Positions 48,115 through 57,644 are shown, counted from the stretch's first letter. The stretch is 64,000 nt of DNA from Marinobacter szutsaonensis (GCF_039523335.1 NZ_BAAAFC010000001.1:1-64000); one strand, 5' to 3'. Translations and numbers: made by a program. Notes: a model not told the origin generated them from the letters alone.

Positions 48115-50535
48115 TCAGACCGGTATCCGGTGATTGCTTTTGAGCCAGCCTTCAAAATCTTTGCCGGTTTGCGGCCGACTGTAATAGTAACCCTGGGAAT
48201 AATCACAATGTTCCCGCCGCAGGAAATCTGCCTGGCTTTCTTTCTCTACGCCTTCGGCAATAACCTTGAGGCCAAGGCTGTGGGCCATGTTGATAATGGC
48301 ACGGACAAGAGAAGCGTCCTCTGGTTCCTTGTTAACGTCATTGACGAAGGACTTGTCGATTTTCAGGACGTCGAAGGGATAGCTCTTCAGATAGCTCAGG
48401 GCGGAGTAGCCGGTTCCGAAGTCATCGACGGACAGCCGCACTCCGGCCTTATCCAGCTGATAGAGTATGGTCGCTGTTTCAATGGAGTTGTCCAGCAACA
48501 GCCGTTCGGTAATCTCCAGTTCGAGCAGTTCCGGTTTGAGGCCACTGCTACGCAGTGCGCTCATTACCCCGTCGAAGAATCCTGGGTCACGGAACTGGCG
48601 CGGGGATACATTGACGGAAATGCCGATACTCCGGCCCGTGGTCTTCCCCCAACCGACGGCGGTGCGGCAGGCCTCCTGCATTACCCATTCGCCAACCGGC
48701 GTGATCAGCCCGGTTTCCTCAGCCAGTGGGATGAACCGGTCCGGCATGACGAGCCCGAGCGTGGGGTTGTTCCAGCGCAGCAGGGCTTCCGCTGCCTGCA
48801 ATTTGCCGGTTTCGGTGTGTACGATCGGCTGGTAGTGCAGTTCGAATTCATTGAGTTCCAGGGCCCGGCGCATCAACGATTCCATCTGGAGACGTTCATG
48901 GGACACTTCGCTCATTTCCGGCGAGAAGTGTGCGTAGGAGCTCTTGCCGTTGTGCTTGGCCTCGTACATGGCGGCATCCGCATGCTGGAGCAGGGTGCCA
49001 CTGTTGTCCGAATCAGTCGGGAATATGGCGATGCCGATGCTGGTGGTTACGAAGACTTCCTGGGCATTCAGGGAAAATGGTGGTGAAAAGGTCTTCAGTA
49101 TCCGCTCGGCGACCTGGGAACAGGCGTCCGGGCCCGGCAGTCCCGGCAGAACCACCAGGAATTCATCACCCCCGAGGCGGGCGACGGTGCTGGTGCCGCG
49201 CAGGCAACTGGAAATGCGCCGGGCGGCCTCTATCAGGAGATTGTCACCGGCATCATGGCCGAGGGTATCGTTGATGTGCTTGAAGTTGTCCAGGTCCAGG
49301 AACATGACGCCTACCAGTGTGTTCTCGCGGCGGGCCTGGGCCAGGGCAAGCTTGAGGCGGTCCAGCGCCAGCATCCGGTTGGGCAGCCCCGTAAGAATGT
49401 CGTAATTGGCCTGCCGGAGCAGTTGCTGCTCGTACCGTTTCCGGATGCTGACGTCCTCGCCGAGGATCAGGTAGCCGGTAATCTCGCCGTCGTTGTCCTT
49501 GATGGGAGTCACCACCAGCTGCTCCCAGAAGCGCTCACCGCTCTTGCGGATACTGTTGACCTCACCCTGCCAGACACCGACACGCTGCACCTGCAGGCGA
49601 ATGGACTGCCACAGATTCTGGCGTTCCCGGTTCTGTCCTCCCTCATCTCCCAGCTCGGCGGGATGTTTCCCGAGAATGGATTTGCGATCGAACCCGGTGA
49701 GCTGGGTGAACTTCTGGTTTACGTATTCAATGTGCCACTGGCGGTCACAGATCAGCACCGAGGACGGGCTCTGTTCGATGGCCTTGGAGAATTTCCGGAT
49801 CTCGGCAGCGTCCCGTTTCTGTCGTGCTATGTCGGTGTTGAGGCGTTCCCGCATCTGGTTGATGGCATCCACCACCTGCCCGAGTTCATCCCTGCGATTG
49901 GCCGGTGAGTCCGGGCGGTCCAGGGTGAGGGGCTCGGACAGGTTCTCCAGGGAAAAATCACGGGCATAGGCGGCCATGTCCGAGAGGTGGCGGGTGACCA
50001 GGTGGCGGATTATCAAGAGAATGAGGATGGAGACGAACAAGGTTTTCAGGAACTGGGTGGCCAGAATGACACCGATCTTCTGTTTCATCTCCCGGTAGAC
50101 CCGATCCAGGTTGGCAGTGATGGTCAGTTCGCCGAGTCTGAAACTCTGATCACCCTCGTGCATCAGTGTGAAGCTGTGGGTTTTGGTCTCGGCATCCCGC
50201 GGGATACTGCCTATTACCAGTTCGGAGTCCGGCTCGATCCGCAGCCTGAGGTGGGCAATGTCCGGCAGGCTGAGGATGCCTTCCATCTGGGTTTGCAGCA
50301 GTTTCTGGTCCAGGGCCCAGAGGCTCCTGGCCAGGCTGGACGCATAACCCGATTCAATCACCTTCAGGCGCTGATCAATCAGGCCTACATCTTTGCGGTA
50401 GTCCGAATACAGCTGGACACCCGAGGCGATCAGGGTAAACACCGAGCTGAACAGAAGAATCCAGGCCAGCAGCCTGAAGGACAGGGGAGAGCCGCCTGTG
50501 CGCAATCGTTGGAAATGCTTCGACAAATTCGGCAT
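48115..50535 (-). CDS. Membrane-bound GGDEF-EAL protein with PAS sensor
   Basis: This 806-residue protein has a first helix (about 19-42), a periplasmic region, a second helix (about 160-178), a HAMP-like linker, a PAS domain with PAC (about 245-365), a GGDEF domain with intact GGDEF at 455-459, and an EAL domain with EAL at 583-585 and DDFGTGYS at 704-711. Both active sites look complete, so it could make and degrade cyclic di-GMP. The RxxD inhibitory site before GGDEF is absent (R446-G-T-S449). ATG at 50535 precedes the first helix; the longer frame was rejected. It lies just upstream of ackA. Confidence 0.9.
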   Translation of the reverse strand: MPNLSKHFQRLRTGGSPLSFRLLAWILLFSSVFTLIASGVQLYSDYRKDVGLIDQRLKVIESGYASSLARSLWALDQKLLQTQMEGILSLPDIAHLRLRIEPDSELVIGSIPRDAETKTHSFTLMHEGDQSFRLGELTITANLDRVYREMKQKIGVILATQFLKTLFVSILILLIIRHLVTRHLSDMAAYARDFSLENLSEPLTLDRPDSPANRRDELGQVVDAINQMRERLNTDIARQKRDAAEIRKFSKAIEQSPSSVLICDRQWHIEYVNQKFTQLTGFDRKSILGKHPAELGDEGGQNRERQNLWQSIRLQVQRVGVWQGEVNSIRKSGERFWEQLVVTPIKDNDGEITGYLILGEDVSIRKRYEQQLLRQANYDILTGLPNRMLALDRLKLALAQARRENTLVGVMFLDLDNFKHINDTLGHDAGDNLLIEAARRISSCLRGTSTVARLGGDEFLVVLPGLPGPDACSQVAERILKTFSPPFSLNAQEVFVTTSIGIAIFPTDSDNSGTLLQHADAAMYEAKHNGKSSYAHFSPEMSEVSHERLQMESLMRRALELNEFELHYQPIVHTETGKLQAAEALLRWNNPTLGLVMPDRFIPLAEETGLITPVGEWVMQEACRTAVGWGKTTGRSIGISVNVSPRQFRDPGFFDGVMSALRSSGLKPELLELEITERLLLDNSIETATILYQLDKAGVRLSVDDFGTGYSALSYLKSYPFDVLKIDKSFVNDVNKEPEDASLVRAIINMAHSLGLKVIAEGVEKESQADFLRREHCDYSQGYYYSRPQTGKDFEGWLKSNHRIPV

Positions 50536-50773
50536 GTCGTAAGTACAGCCACCCTGGAGGGAGAGGAAACCGGAGCCTTGATCACATCCCGAATATAGCA
50601 GTTGTCTTTGGCAAATTCCCTGCAAATGCAGGAAAACTGTAGCGAATTGTGCGACGGATTGGTGTTTTTGCGTATCTGTACGCGAAAGGCTGGTTTGACC
50701 TGGGTCAATACCCTGCATTCAGGGCCGGCGTAACCTGAGCTTAATCAAGTTTGATAAGTGAAGGAGAGCAGCT

Positions 50774-50929
50774 ATGTATATGGACGCCGTGGTAATCGCA
50801 GGAATTGTAACGGTACTTCTGATGGTGGGCTTTTTCGTGGGTGTTGGTGTCTTCGTTATGAAAGACCAGAAGCAACACGGCCACCAGGGTAAAAAGCATC
50901 AGGGCAAGCATGGCGGAAAGCCGGTCTGA
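50774..50929 (+). CDS. Small histidine/lysine-rich single-pass membrane protein
   Basis: This 51-residue protein is below the size many gene finders use. It has one hydrophobic helix at residues 5-29 (VVIAGIVTVLLMVGFFVGVG core) and a tail with five histidines and eight lysines, ending KHQGKHGGKPV. AAGGAG sits seven bases before the ATG. I do not recognise a family. The tail could bind metal or an acidic partner. It stands alone between the divergent GGDEF-EAL gene and tRNA-Glu. Confidence 0.6.
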   Translation: MYMDAVVIAGIVTVLLMVGFFVGVGVFVMKDQKQHGHQGKKHQGKHGGKPV

Positions 50930-50983
50930 CGATTCGAGATCATGGTCAGCAGGGAAGCTGAATCATCTCAAGCAAGGAAAAAT

Positions 50984-51059
50984 TGGCGTCCCCTAGGGGG
51001 TTCGAACCCCTGTTGCCGCCGTGAAAGGGCGGAGTCCTAGGCCACTAGACGAAGGGGAC
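50984..51059 (-). tRNA. tRNA-Glu (anticodon TTC)
   Basis: A 76-base cloverleaf including encoded CCA. The acceptor GTCCCCT pairs with AGGGGAC, the anticodon loop CTTTCAC gives TTC, and the T-arm is GGGGTTCGAACCCC. A strong promoter lies upstream on the minus strand. Confidence 0.95.
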
Positions 51060-51098
51060 GCAACGTTTTCAAAAGCTTGCCTCGTCGAGGTGGCGCGT

Positions 51099-51127
51099 AT
51101 ATTAAGTAAGCCTCGGGGCAGTGTCAA
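51099..51127 (-). promoter_or_regulatory. Promoter of tRNA-Glu
   Basis: TTGACA (51122-51127) and TAATAT (51099-51104) on the minus strand with a 17-base spacer, about 40 bases before the tRNA. The -35 box is a perfect consensus. Confidence 0.8.
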
Positions 51128-51137
51128 CGCTTTTTAT

Positions 51138-51173
51138 CAAAAAAATTCGGGCCGCTGTCGGGCGCCCGAATTT
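51138..51173 (-). terminator. Terminator of the epimerase gene
   Basis: On the minus strand AAATTCGGGC pairs with GCCCGAATTT and is followed by a run of T, nine bases past the stop. Confidence 0.85.
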
Positions 51174-51181
51174 CGTTGTTG

Positions 51182-52090
51182 CTAGTGCTTGCCGACCGAA
51201 TCCTTCAGGGCCGATTCCAGATCCTCAAAGCGAAAAACGAAACCTTCGTTCACAAGCCTTTGCGGCCTGGCATTCTGCCCGGTCAGTAACAGCCTCGCCA
51301 TTTCGCCCAGCGCTACCTTCAGGACCGGTGCCGGTGCCGGGAACAGCGTGGGACGATGCAAAACCTTGCCCAGGGTCCTGGTGAATTTAGCATTGGTGAC
51401 CGGGTTGGGGCTGACGACGTTATAAGGGCCTTGGGCGGTTTCAGTGTCGAGCATCCAGATCAACGCGTTCACGACATCCGTCCGGTGCACCCAGGGCATG
51501 TATTGCTCGCCACCCCCCAATCGGCCGCCGAGTCCAAGTTTGAAGGGCAGAAGCATTCTTTGCAGGAATCCGCCACCCGGGCCCGCGACCACCCCGGTCC
51601 GGGACAGGCAAACGCGGGTGTTGTTGCCAGCGAGTGCCATGGCGGCCTTTTCCCAGTCGTTACAAAGCCGGTGGGTGAATTCATCGTGGGGAGCGGTGTT
51701 TTCAGTGACTGGTGCCGCCCCCTGGTCCCCATAAAAGCCCACTGCGGAGCCGGAAACCATGACTTCCGGTAACTTCTCCCAGGTTCCGGCCAAATCTACG
51801 AGCTGTTCCGTCAGCCGGATCCGGCTATCCCTCAGAGCCTGTTTGCGGCTGGAGGACCAGCGCTTGTCGGCAATGCCTTCGCCGGCCAGATTGATCACCG
51901 CATCAAAACCGGAACCGGAGCGAAGCGAGTCAAGATCGTTGACAGCCTCGACCCGACCGCAGATCGCTTTGACGTTTTCCGGAGGTTGTCGGCTGTATAC
52001 CCAGAGCCGGTCCCCACGTTTCAGCAGGCGGGGGCAGAGTTCTTTACCGATAAAACCGGTACCGCCGGTAATGAGAATCCGTTTTGCCAT
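51182..52090 (-). CDS. TIGR01777 family epimerase (YfcH-like SDR)
   Basis: This 302-residue extended short-chain dehydrogenase-like protein has the NAD(P) motif GGTGFIG at 9-15 and 'VINLAGEGIADKRWSSSRKQALRDSRI', followed by a C-terminal DUF1731 region ('LGEMARLLLTGQNARPQRL'). Family members resemble sugar-nucleotide epimerases, but no reaction is established. It is followed by a strong terminator. The CbiX-like gene lies 29 bases upstream on the same strand. Confidence 0.87.
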   Translation of the reverse strand: MAKRILITGGTGFIGKELCPRLLKRGDRLWVYSRQPPENVKAICGRVEAVNDLDSLRSGSGFDAVINLAGEGIADKRWSSSRKQALRDSRIRLTEQLVDLAGTWEKLPEVMVSGSAVGFYGDQGAAPVTENTAPHDEFTHRLCNDWEKAAMALAGNNTRVCLSRTGVVAGPGGGFLQRMLLPFKLGLGGRLGGGEQYMPWVHRTDVVNALIWMLDTETAQGPYNVVSPNPVTNAKFTRTLGKVLHRPTLFPAPAPVLKVALGEMARLLLTGQNARPQRLVNEGFVFRFEDLESALKDSVGKH

Positions 52091-52119
52091 AGCCTTGTGC
52101 CTCCCTCAGTGCTCCCTGG

Positions 52120-52506
52120 TCAGGGTGCAGCACTCCCGATCTGTTCCAGTTGCAGAGTAACAACGTCCTTGATGGCCTGGCCAAGTAGCGGGTTTTCACC
52201 AATTGGTGGCGCAAGATGGATTTTTACGCCATGGTCTTTCTCGAGGTCCGCGATCATCGCCGGAACATCTTTTCTAAGGTGTCGGCCAGCAGCCAGAAAC
52301 AGCGGAACGACGGTATACTCGCTGATATTCTCGGTAAGGCCTTCGGCAATGGTTTCCTCGAGGGACGGCGAGGCCAGCTCCATATAGGCAATTCTCGAGC
52401 CCGATACCGCCTGAAGGGTCGGTGCGGCCAGCTGTTCAAAGGTTTCGCACCAGCGTTTGTCGCTGCTTCCGTGGGCCAAAAGAACAATGCGGTGGTTGCT
52501 GGTCAT
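52120..52506 (-). CDS. CbiX-like sirohydrochlorin chelatase family protein
   Basis: This 128-residue protein is the length of short CbiX (CbiXS) chelatases. It keeps the two metal-handling histidines: H12 in 'LLAHGSSD' and H76 in 'LFLAAGRHLRKDVP'. Such proteins insert cobalt, nickel or iron into sirohydrochlorin. A cobalamin link is tempting because this organism relies on a B12-dependent reductase, but no other cobalamin genes are near. Confidence 0.83.
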   Translation of the reverse strand: MTSNHRIVLLAHGSSDKRWCETFEQLAAPTLQAVSGSRIAYMELASPSLEETIAEGLTENISEYTVVPLFLAAGRHLRKDVPAMIADLEKDHGVKIHLAPPIGENPLLGQAIKDVVTLQLEQIGSAAP

Positions 52507-52597
52507 TCATACTCCTGGGAATTCAGTTAGGGGAAACCCATCGTAATCCTGCACAATTGTGCGCTGCCTCAAGTCCAAGATAACAGGGTGTAGGTTA

Positions 52598-53200
52598 ATG
52601 TTCGATTGGAAAGAGATTCTGGATTTCTGGTTCGGAGAGCTCGACGAGCAGGGGCTACCGGATCATTTTCACCGCAACCGCTGGTTCCGGTCAGACCGGA
52701 AGTTTGATCAGGAGGTGCGGCGCCGGTTTCTCTCCATGGTGCTCTTCGCATCCGAACAGGGTCTCGACCACTGGCGCAGCGAGCCGGGTGGTGCCCTGGC
52801 AGAAATTATCCTGCTGGACCAGTTTTCCCGGAACATCTTCCGGGGCGGGGCGCTCGCCTTCGAGCAGGACACCCTGGCGCGCAAGCTCTGCCGCCAGGCC
52901 ATGCACAAAGGGTTGGATATGGCGCTCGTTCCGGTCCAGCGCGCTTTCCTCTATATGCCGTTGCAGCACTCCGAGCGCCTGGAGGACCAGGACCTCTCGG
53001 TCGAGTGCTACGGGCAGCTTGTGGCCACCACCAGCGGTATTCTGGGCGATTTCATGGCTAGTTTCCTGGAGTCGGCGGAAGAGCACCGGGCCATCATCCG
53101 AAAGTTCCGGCGGTTCCCCCACAGGAATCGGGCGCTGGGGAGAACGTCTACTCCCGAAGAGAAAGACTATCTCGATGGGGGGAAGTCTTTCGGACAGTAA
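52598..53200 (+). CDS. DUF924 family protein
   Basis: This 200-residue all-helical protein has the DUF924 pattern: 'EILDFWFGELDEQGLPDHFHRNRWFRSDRKFDQEVRRRF' at the start, then 'GALAEIILLDQFSRNIFRGGALAFEQDTLARKLC' and 'FLYMPLQHSERLEDQ'. The fold is TPR-like. Function is unknown. ATG at 52598 begins the conserved FDWKEI stretch; the longer frame from 52559 was rejected. Confidence 0.87.
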   Translation: MFDWKEILDFWFGELDEQGLPDHFHRNRWFRSDRKFDQEVRRRFLSMVLFASEQGLDHWRSEPGGALAEIILLDQFSRNIFRGGALAFEQDTLARKLCRQAMHKGLDMALVPVQRAFLYMPLQHSERLEDQDLSVECYGQLVATTSGILGDFMASFLESAEEHRAIIRKFRRFPHRNRALGRTSTPEEKDYLDGGKSFGQ

Positions 53201-53352
53201 AATTCCGATTATGTTCTTACGGCATTTGTTACCGTTTTGTATAAAAAGCGTACGATCAGACCGGTTTCTCATTTGGTCCTGATAGAATGAGCCAAAATTC
53301 AGGTAATCCGGCCATGCATGGTCCGGAATCGCCCCTTATTTTGTAACGGTGA

Positions 53353-54081
53353 ATGAAGATGCTGAAACGCAGTCGGCGTATTGCTTTGTCCCTGTGTTTG
53401 CCCCTGTTGGCCATGACCAGCCTGCAGGCCCAGTCAGAAACCCTTGATGACCGTCTCCTGGAACGGATGGCCGAGTCCGCGCCCAGGCTGGATCCCCAGG
53501 TACTTTCCATGGCGTTCAATGCGTCCCGGTGCGCAATCGGAAGCGGTGTGGCCACGCCCGAGCGCCTGGCTGTCATCGACTTTTCCCTACCGTCGAGTGA
53601 AGAGCGTATGTGGATTTTCGACGTTCGCACCGGCGACCTTGTGCTCCGGGATCTCGTTGCCCATGGCCGGAAATCCGGGAATTTCCGTTCTACGGCATTC
53701 TCCAATGTCGAGGGCAGCAACATGTCCAGTATCGGCCTGTTCCGCGCCAGCGAATCCTACTATGGAAAGCACGGCTACTCCCTGCGCCTGGACGGACTGG
53801 AGCCGGGCGTGAATGATCTGGCCCGTCAGCGTGCCATCGTCATTCATGGCGCGGACTATGTGAGTGACAGCTGGGTGGATCAGTACGGTCGTATCGGCCG
53901 CAGCCTGGGTTGCCCGGCAGTGGATAACCAGGTCATTGAAGAGGTGGTCGACAATCTCAAGGGCGGTCAGCTGGTCTTCAAGTATTATCCGGATCAGGAG
54001 TGGTTGCAGAGTTCCAGCTTCCTGCACTGCGACGACACCCAAATGGCTGCGGCTGCCGGTAATGAGGCAGGGCAGAGTTGA
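53353..54081 (+). CDS. L,D-transpeptidase-like periplasmic protein (YkuD_2 type)
   Basis: The 242-residue product has a signal peptide (MKMLKRSRRIALSLCLPLLAMTSLQA) and the murein L,D-transpeptidase catalytic family pattern. It has 'WIFDVRTGDLVLRDLVAHGRKSG', catalytic-region H165 in 'IVIHGADYVSD' and nucleophile C187 in 'GRSLGCPAV'. This family is thought to act on peptidoglycan, though few members are characterised. Two ATGs (53353, 53359) are possible. It stands alone upstream of tRNA-Gly. Confidence 0.85.
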   Translation: MKMLKRSRRIALSLCLPLLAMTSLQAQSETLDDRLLERMAESAPRLDPQVLSMAFNASRCAIGSGVATPERLAVIDFSLPSSEERMWIFDVRTGDLVLRDLVAHGRKSGNFRSTAFSNVEGSNMSSIGLFRASESYYGKHGYSLRLDGLEPGVNDLARQRAIVIHGADYVSDSWVDQYGRIGRSLGCPAVDNQVIEEVVDNLKGGQLVFKYYPDQEWLQSSSFLHCDDTQMAAAAGNEAGQS

Positions 54082-54160
54082 TCTCCCTGCCTGAAAATTC
54101 AACGAATTGCGTGGGATGTGAGCAATTTTTCCGGTCCTGTAAAAAAGTTGAAAAAAGAGG

Positions 54161-54188
54161 TTGACGGCCGGAGTCTGATCCGTAGAAT
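54161..54188 (+). promoter_or_regulatory. Promoter of tRNA-Gly
   Basis: TTGACG (54161-54166) and TAGAAT (54183-54188) with a 16-base spacer, 34 bases before the tRNA. Confidence 0.7.
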
Positions 54189-54222
54189 ACGCCTCCGTTG
54201 ACGGCAATAACCGTTCAGCAAT

Positions 54223-54298
54223 GCGGGAATAGCTCAGTTGGTAGAGCACAACCTTGCCAAGGTTGGGGTCGCGAGTTCGAATCTCGTTTCCCGCTCCA
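54223..54298 (+). tRNA. tRNA-Gly (anticodon GCC)
   Basis: A 76-base cloverleaf with encoded CCA: acceptor GCGGGAA/TTCCCGC, D-arm AGCTCAGTTGGTAGAGC, anticodon loop TTGCCAA, T-arm GCGAGTTCGAATCTCGT. Confidence 0.95.
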
Positions 54299-54305
54299 GA
54301 TTCCG

Positions 54306-54335
54306 AAACCCGGCTTTGAAAAAAGCCGGGTTTCT
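54306..54335 (+). terminator. Terminator of tRNA-Gly
   Basis: AAACCCGGCTT pairs with AAGCCGGGTTT around GAAAA, followed by CTTC, eight bases after the tRNA. Confidence 0.8.
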
Positions 54336-54431
54336 TCATTTCAGGGCTCCGCTCAGGCGCAGCGTCCGAACCTCCTCTCGGTTATACTCGGCAGCCATAC
54401 CCAATTCTTCTCAGGACGGGAGGCGCGCAGC

Positions 54432-55232
54432 ATGCAAATCCACTCGCTTTACATCTATCCGGTGAAGTCGCTGGCCGGCATCCAGGTTGACTCCTTTGAT
54501 ATGGATGATTTCGGACCGGAAGGGGATCGGCGATGGATGATCGTGGATGAGGAGCGTCGTTTCGTTACCCAGCGCAGTTATCCCCAGTTGGCACGGATCA
54601 AGGCCCGATTTTCGGAGGGCCGTGCCGAGGTGGATATTCCGGGGGAGGGCGTCTTCCGGCTTCAATCAACCGAGGAAACATTTCCGGTACTGGTCTGGCG
54701 TGACTGGGTGAAGGCCCGATTGGGTGAATCGGACGCCAGCGACGCACTTTCCCGGTTCTGTGGCCAGGCGTTCCGGTTTGTCTACATGGCGGATGAGACT
54801 TTCCGCCGGGTAGACGCGGATCGCGTCGGTGACTACCGCCGGGTCGGATTTGCAGACGGCTTTCCGTTCCTGATCACGAATCTGGCATCGCTGGAAGAGC
54901 TGAACGGTCGGTTGGAGCAGCCGGTAACAATGCGCCGATTCCGCCCCAATATTGTGGTTGAAGGCGCTGAGCCCTGGGCTGAGGATGACTGGCGCGAATT
55001 ACAGATCGGCGAGCGGCAATTCCGGCTGGTAAAGCCCTGTTCCCGCTGTATCATGACCACCGTCGATCCGGACCGGGGCTTGAAAGACCCTTCAGCCCAG
55101 CCGCTACGCACGCTCTCAGGGTACCGTCGTACCGGGGAAGGCGTCATCTTCGGCATGAATGCCATTCACGACCAGCCCGGCAGCATCCGTGTCGGTGACC
55201 CTGTAAGCATTATCAGAATGGAGAATTCCTGA
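54432..55232 (+). CDS. MOSC domain-containing protein
   Basis: This 266-residue protein has the MOSC N-terminal beta-barrel ('IHSLYIYPVKSLAGIQVDSFDMDDFGPEGDRRWMIVDEERRFVTQR') and the MOSC domain ('RFRPNIVVEGAEPWAEDDW', 'VKPCSRCIMTTVDPDRG') with conserved C218 and C221 region. It is related to the sulfur-carrier domain of molybdenum cofactor sulfurases and to YcbX, which reduces N-hydroxylated compounds. ATG at 54432 follows GGGAGG; the frame from 54198 runs through tRNA-Gly and was rejected. It ends two bases before uup. Confidence 0.88.
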   Translation: MQIHSLYIYPVKSLAGIQVDSFDMDDFGPEGDRRWMIVDEERRFVTQRSYPQLARIKARFSEGRAEVDIPGEGVFRLQSTEETFPVLVWRDWVKARLGESDASDALSRFCGQAFRFVYMADETFRRVDADRVGDYRRVGFADGFPFLITNLASLEELNGRLEQPVTMRRFRPNIVVEGAEPWAEDDWRELQIGERQFRLVKPCSRCIMTTVDPDRGLKDPSAQPLRTLSGYRRTGEGVIFGMNAIHDQPGSIRVGDPVSIIRMENS

Positions 55233-55234
55233 AC

Positions 55235-57163
55235 GTGCCTTTGTTAACTCTGGATTCGGTTTCCCTTGCCTATGGTATGCATCCGCTGCTTGATCACGCC
55301 TCTCTGGTGATCGAGGCCGGTGAGCGTGTGTGCCTTCTGGGTCGTAATGGTGAAGGCAAGTCCACCCTGCTGAAGATCGTCAGTGGTGAAGTGACGCCGG
55401 ACGGTGGCACCGTCCGCCTGGACGACGGTGCGGTACTGGCGGTACTGCCGCAGAACCTGCCATCTGACGATACCCGCACCGCATATGATGTGGTGTCCGG
55501 GGCGTTCCCGGAGACCGGGGAGTTGCTGGCGGAGTTTCATCGGCTTTCACAGCAGGCGGACGAGGCCAGCCTGGACAAGATGACAAAGGTACAGGAGCGT
55601 CTCGAGGCCCTGGACGGTTGGCGACTGGACCAGAAGGTCACCACTATTCTCGGTCAATACGGCATCGATCCTGACCGGCGCCTGAACACTCTCTCCGGGG
55701 GCTGGCAGCGCAGGGTTTTGCTGGCGCGTGCCCTGGTGGCCGAGCCTGACATCCTGCTGCTGGACGAGCCGACGAACCATCTGGATGTGCCCGCCATCGC
55801 GTGGCTTGAAGAGGCGTTGTCGCAATTCCGCGGGGCTATGCTGTTTGTCAGCCACGACCGTGCGTTCATCCGCCGTATGGCAACCCGGATCGTTGAGCTG
55901 GATCGCGGCAAGCTGGTCAGCTTCGCGGCTACCTACGATCGCTACCTGGAGCTCAAGGAAAAGGCGCTGGAGGAAGAAGAGCGCCAGAACGCGCTGTTCG
56001 ACAAACGCCTCAAACAGGAGGAAGCGTGGATTCGCCAGGGCATCAAGGCACGGCGGACCCGCAATATGGGCCGGGTAAGGGCGTTGAAGGCCATGCGCGA
56101 GGAACATCGTCAGCGCCGGGTCCGGGGCGGAACCGCAAGCTTTGCCGTGGAGGAGGCGGACCGCTCCGGTAAGCTTGTGGTAGAAGCCAATGACGCAGGG
56201 TTCGCCTATCCCGATGGTACCAAGGTGATTCGGGATATGAATCTGACCATTCTCCGTGGCGACAAGATCGGTCTGGTGGGTGAAAACGGTACCGGCAAGA
56301 CGACACTGGTACGTCTGCTGCTGGGCGATCTCAAGCCCACCGAGGGGACTATTCGTCTCGGGACGAACCTGGAAGTGGCCTATTTCGATCAGTTGCGTGG
56401 CGAGCTTGATCTTGAACGCAATGCCCTGGATAACCTCTCCGAAGGGCGGGAATTCATCGAAATCAATGGCCAGAGCAAGCACGTGCTGGGTTACCTGCAG
56501 GAATTCCTGTTTACCCCGGAGCGGTCAAGGTCCCCTGTTCGGGTATTCTCGGGCGGTGAGCGGGCCCGTCTGCTACTCGCCAAGCTGTTCAGTAAGCCGG
56601 CCAACATCCTGGTGCTGGACGAGCCCACGAATGACCTCGATGTGGAAACGCTTGAGCTGCTGGAAGAGCAGCTATCCGAGTTCAAGGGTACCGTCATCGT
56701 GATCAGTCACGACCGTGAGTTCCTGGACAACGTGGTGACCGAGACCATCTTCCTGGACGGCACCGGCAGGGTTCGGGAGTACGTGGGCGGTTATTCTGAC
56801 TGGCGGCGCCAGGGAGGTCGTTTTCCCTCGGAGCAGGGCGGCAACCGGCCGGATAAGCAGGATAAACAATCGAAATCGGGAGAGCCCGCGAAGGGCGATG
56901 CCGCTGCGTCGAAGCCAGCTGCGAAAGCCAAGCCCGTCAAGCTCAGTTACAAGCTCAAACTGGAGCTGGAGCAGCTTCCTGGCAAAATTGAAGCGCTTGA
57001 ACAGGAAGTGGCAGAACTGCAGGAAACCATTTCAGGATCGGATTTCTATTCCGGGCCAGCCGAGGAAGTCTCTGCCACCCTGCAGAAACTGACGGAGGCG
57101 GAGCAAAAACTGGAGCAGACGATCGAGCGCTGGATGGAGCTGGAAGAGCAGGCGGGTCAGTAA
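55235..57163 (+). CDS. uup: ABC-F family ATPase Uup
   Basis: This 642-residue soluble protein has two ABC ATPase domains: Walker [10 protein letters not shown] at 36-44 and GENGTGKTT near 349, and signatures LSGGWQRR and FSGGERAR. A linker between them is basic, and the C-terminal coiled coil (about 570-640) is typical of Uup. Uup acts on ribosomes or branched DNA and affects transposon excision. It starts at GTG 55235, coupled to the MOSC gene. A bidirectional terminator follows. Confidence 0.92.
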   Translation: MPLLTLDSVSLAYGMHPLLDHASLVIEAGERVCLLGRNGEGKSTLLKIVSGEVTPDGGTVRLDDGAVLAVLPQNLPSDDTRTAYDVVSGAFPETGELLAEFHRLSQQADEASLDKMTKVQERLEALDGWRLDQKVTTILGQYGIDPDRRLNTLSGGWQRRVLLARALVAEPDILLLDEPTNHLDVPAIAWLEEALSQFRGAMLFVSHDRAFIRRMATRIVELDRGKLVSFAATYDRYLELKEKALEEEERQNALFDKRLKQEEAWIRQGIKARRTRNMGRVRALKAMREEHRQRRVRGGTASFAVEEADRSGKLVVEANDAGFAYPDGTKVIRDMNLTILRGDKIGLVGENGTGKTTLVRLLLGDLKPTEGTIRLGTNLEVAYFDQLRGELDLERNALDNLSEGREFIEINGQSKHVLGYLQEFLFTPERSRSPVRVFSGGERARLLLAKLFSKPANILVLDEPTNDLDVETLELLEEQLSEFKGTVIVISHDREFLDNVVTETIFLDGTGRVREYVGGYSDWRRQGGRFPSEQGGNRPDKQDKQSKSGEPAKGDAAASKPAAKAKPVKLSYKLKLELEQLPGKIEALEQEVAELQETISGSDFYSGPAEEVSATLQKLTEAEQKLEQTIERWMELEEQAGQ

Positions 57164-57164
57164 A

Positions 57165-57194
57165 CTGAAGGGCGGCCTATCGGGCGCCCTTCAG
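57165..57194. terminator. Bidirectional terminator between uup and uspA-like gene
   Basis: CTGAAGGGCG and CGCCCTTCAG form a 10-base perfect stem with a 10-base loop between two convergent genes. T-tracts are weak. Confidence 0.6.
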
Positions 57195-57212
57195 TATCAA
57201 CCGTCCACCGGT

Positions 57213-57644
57213 TCAGTGAATGCGCACCGCCAGAACATCACATTCCGTGCCGTGGAGAACACCGTTGGCTGTGGAGCCGAGCAGCAGCTGGAAGCCTTTG
57301 CGGCCATGGCTGCCGACAATGACCAGGTCCACCTCCTGTTCTTTTGCCAGACGGTGGATCTCGGATTCAGGGCGACCCACGGTAACAACCTGGTCGTCCT
57401 TCGCCACGCCGTACTCATCCCCATATTTAGCCAGCTGCTCCTTGGCAGCCTTGTCGAGCTGATCCTGGAGCTCGGTCAGGTCCATGGGAATGTCGCCGCC
57501 ATAGGCATAGCCCACCGGTTCAACAACATGTACGAGCATCAGTTCGGCGCCGTGGGCGCTGCTGACTGCTTTTGCCTTGTTCAGCACCTGCGGAGCTTCT
57601 TCCGTCAGGTCAATGGCAACGAGCATTTTCTTATAGGCGGACAT
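57213..57644 (-). CDS. Universal stress protein (UspA family)
   Basis: This 143-residue protein starts 'YKKMLVAIDLTEEAPQVLNKAKAVSSAHGAELMLVHVVEP' and has the C-terminal nucleotide-binding-like 'VDLVIVGSHGRKGFQLLLGSTANGVLHGTECDVLAVRI', with the G-2x-G-9x-G(S/T) pattern of ATP-binding Usp proteins altered near its end. Such proteins help cells survive stasis and oxidants. ATG at 57644 has AAGGAG at the right distance, so the frame from 57662 was rejected. It is monocistronic. Confidence 0.92.
   Translation of the reverse strand: MSAYKKMLVAIDLTEEAPQVLNKAKAVSSAHGAELMLVHVVEPVGYAYGGDIPMDLTELQDQLDKAAKEQLAKYGDEYGVAKDDQVVTVGRPESEIHRLAKEQEVDLVIVGSHGRKGFQLLLGSTANGVLHGTECDVLAVRIH

Noticed and set aside
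54198..54431. N-terminal extension of the MOSC protein
   Set aside because: It would run through tRNA-Gly and its terminator.
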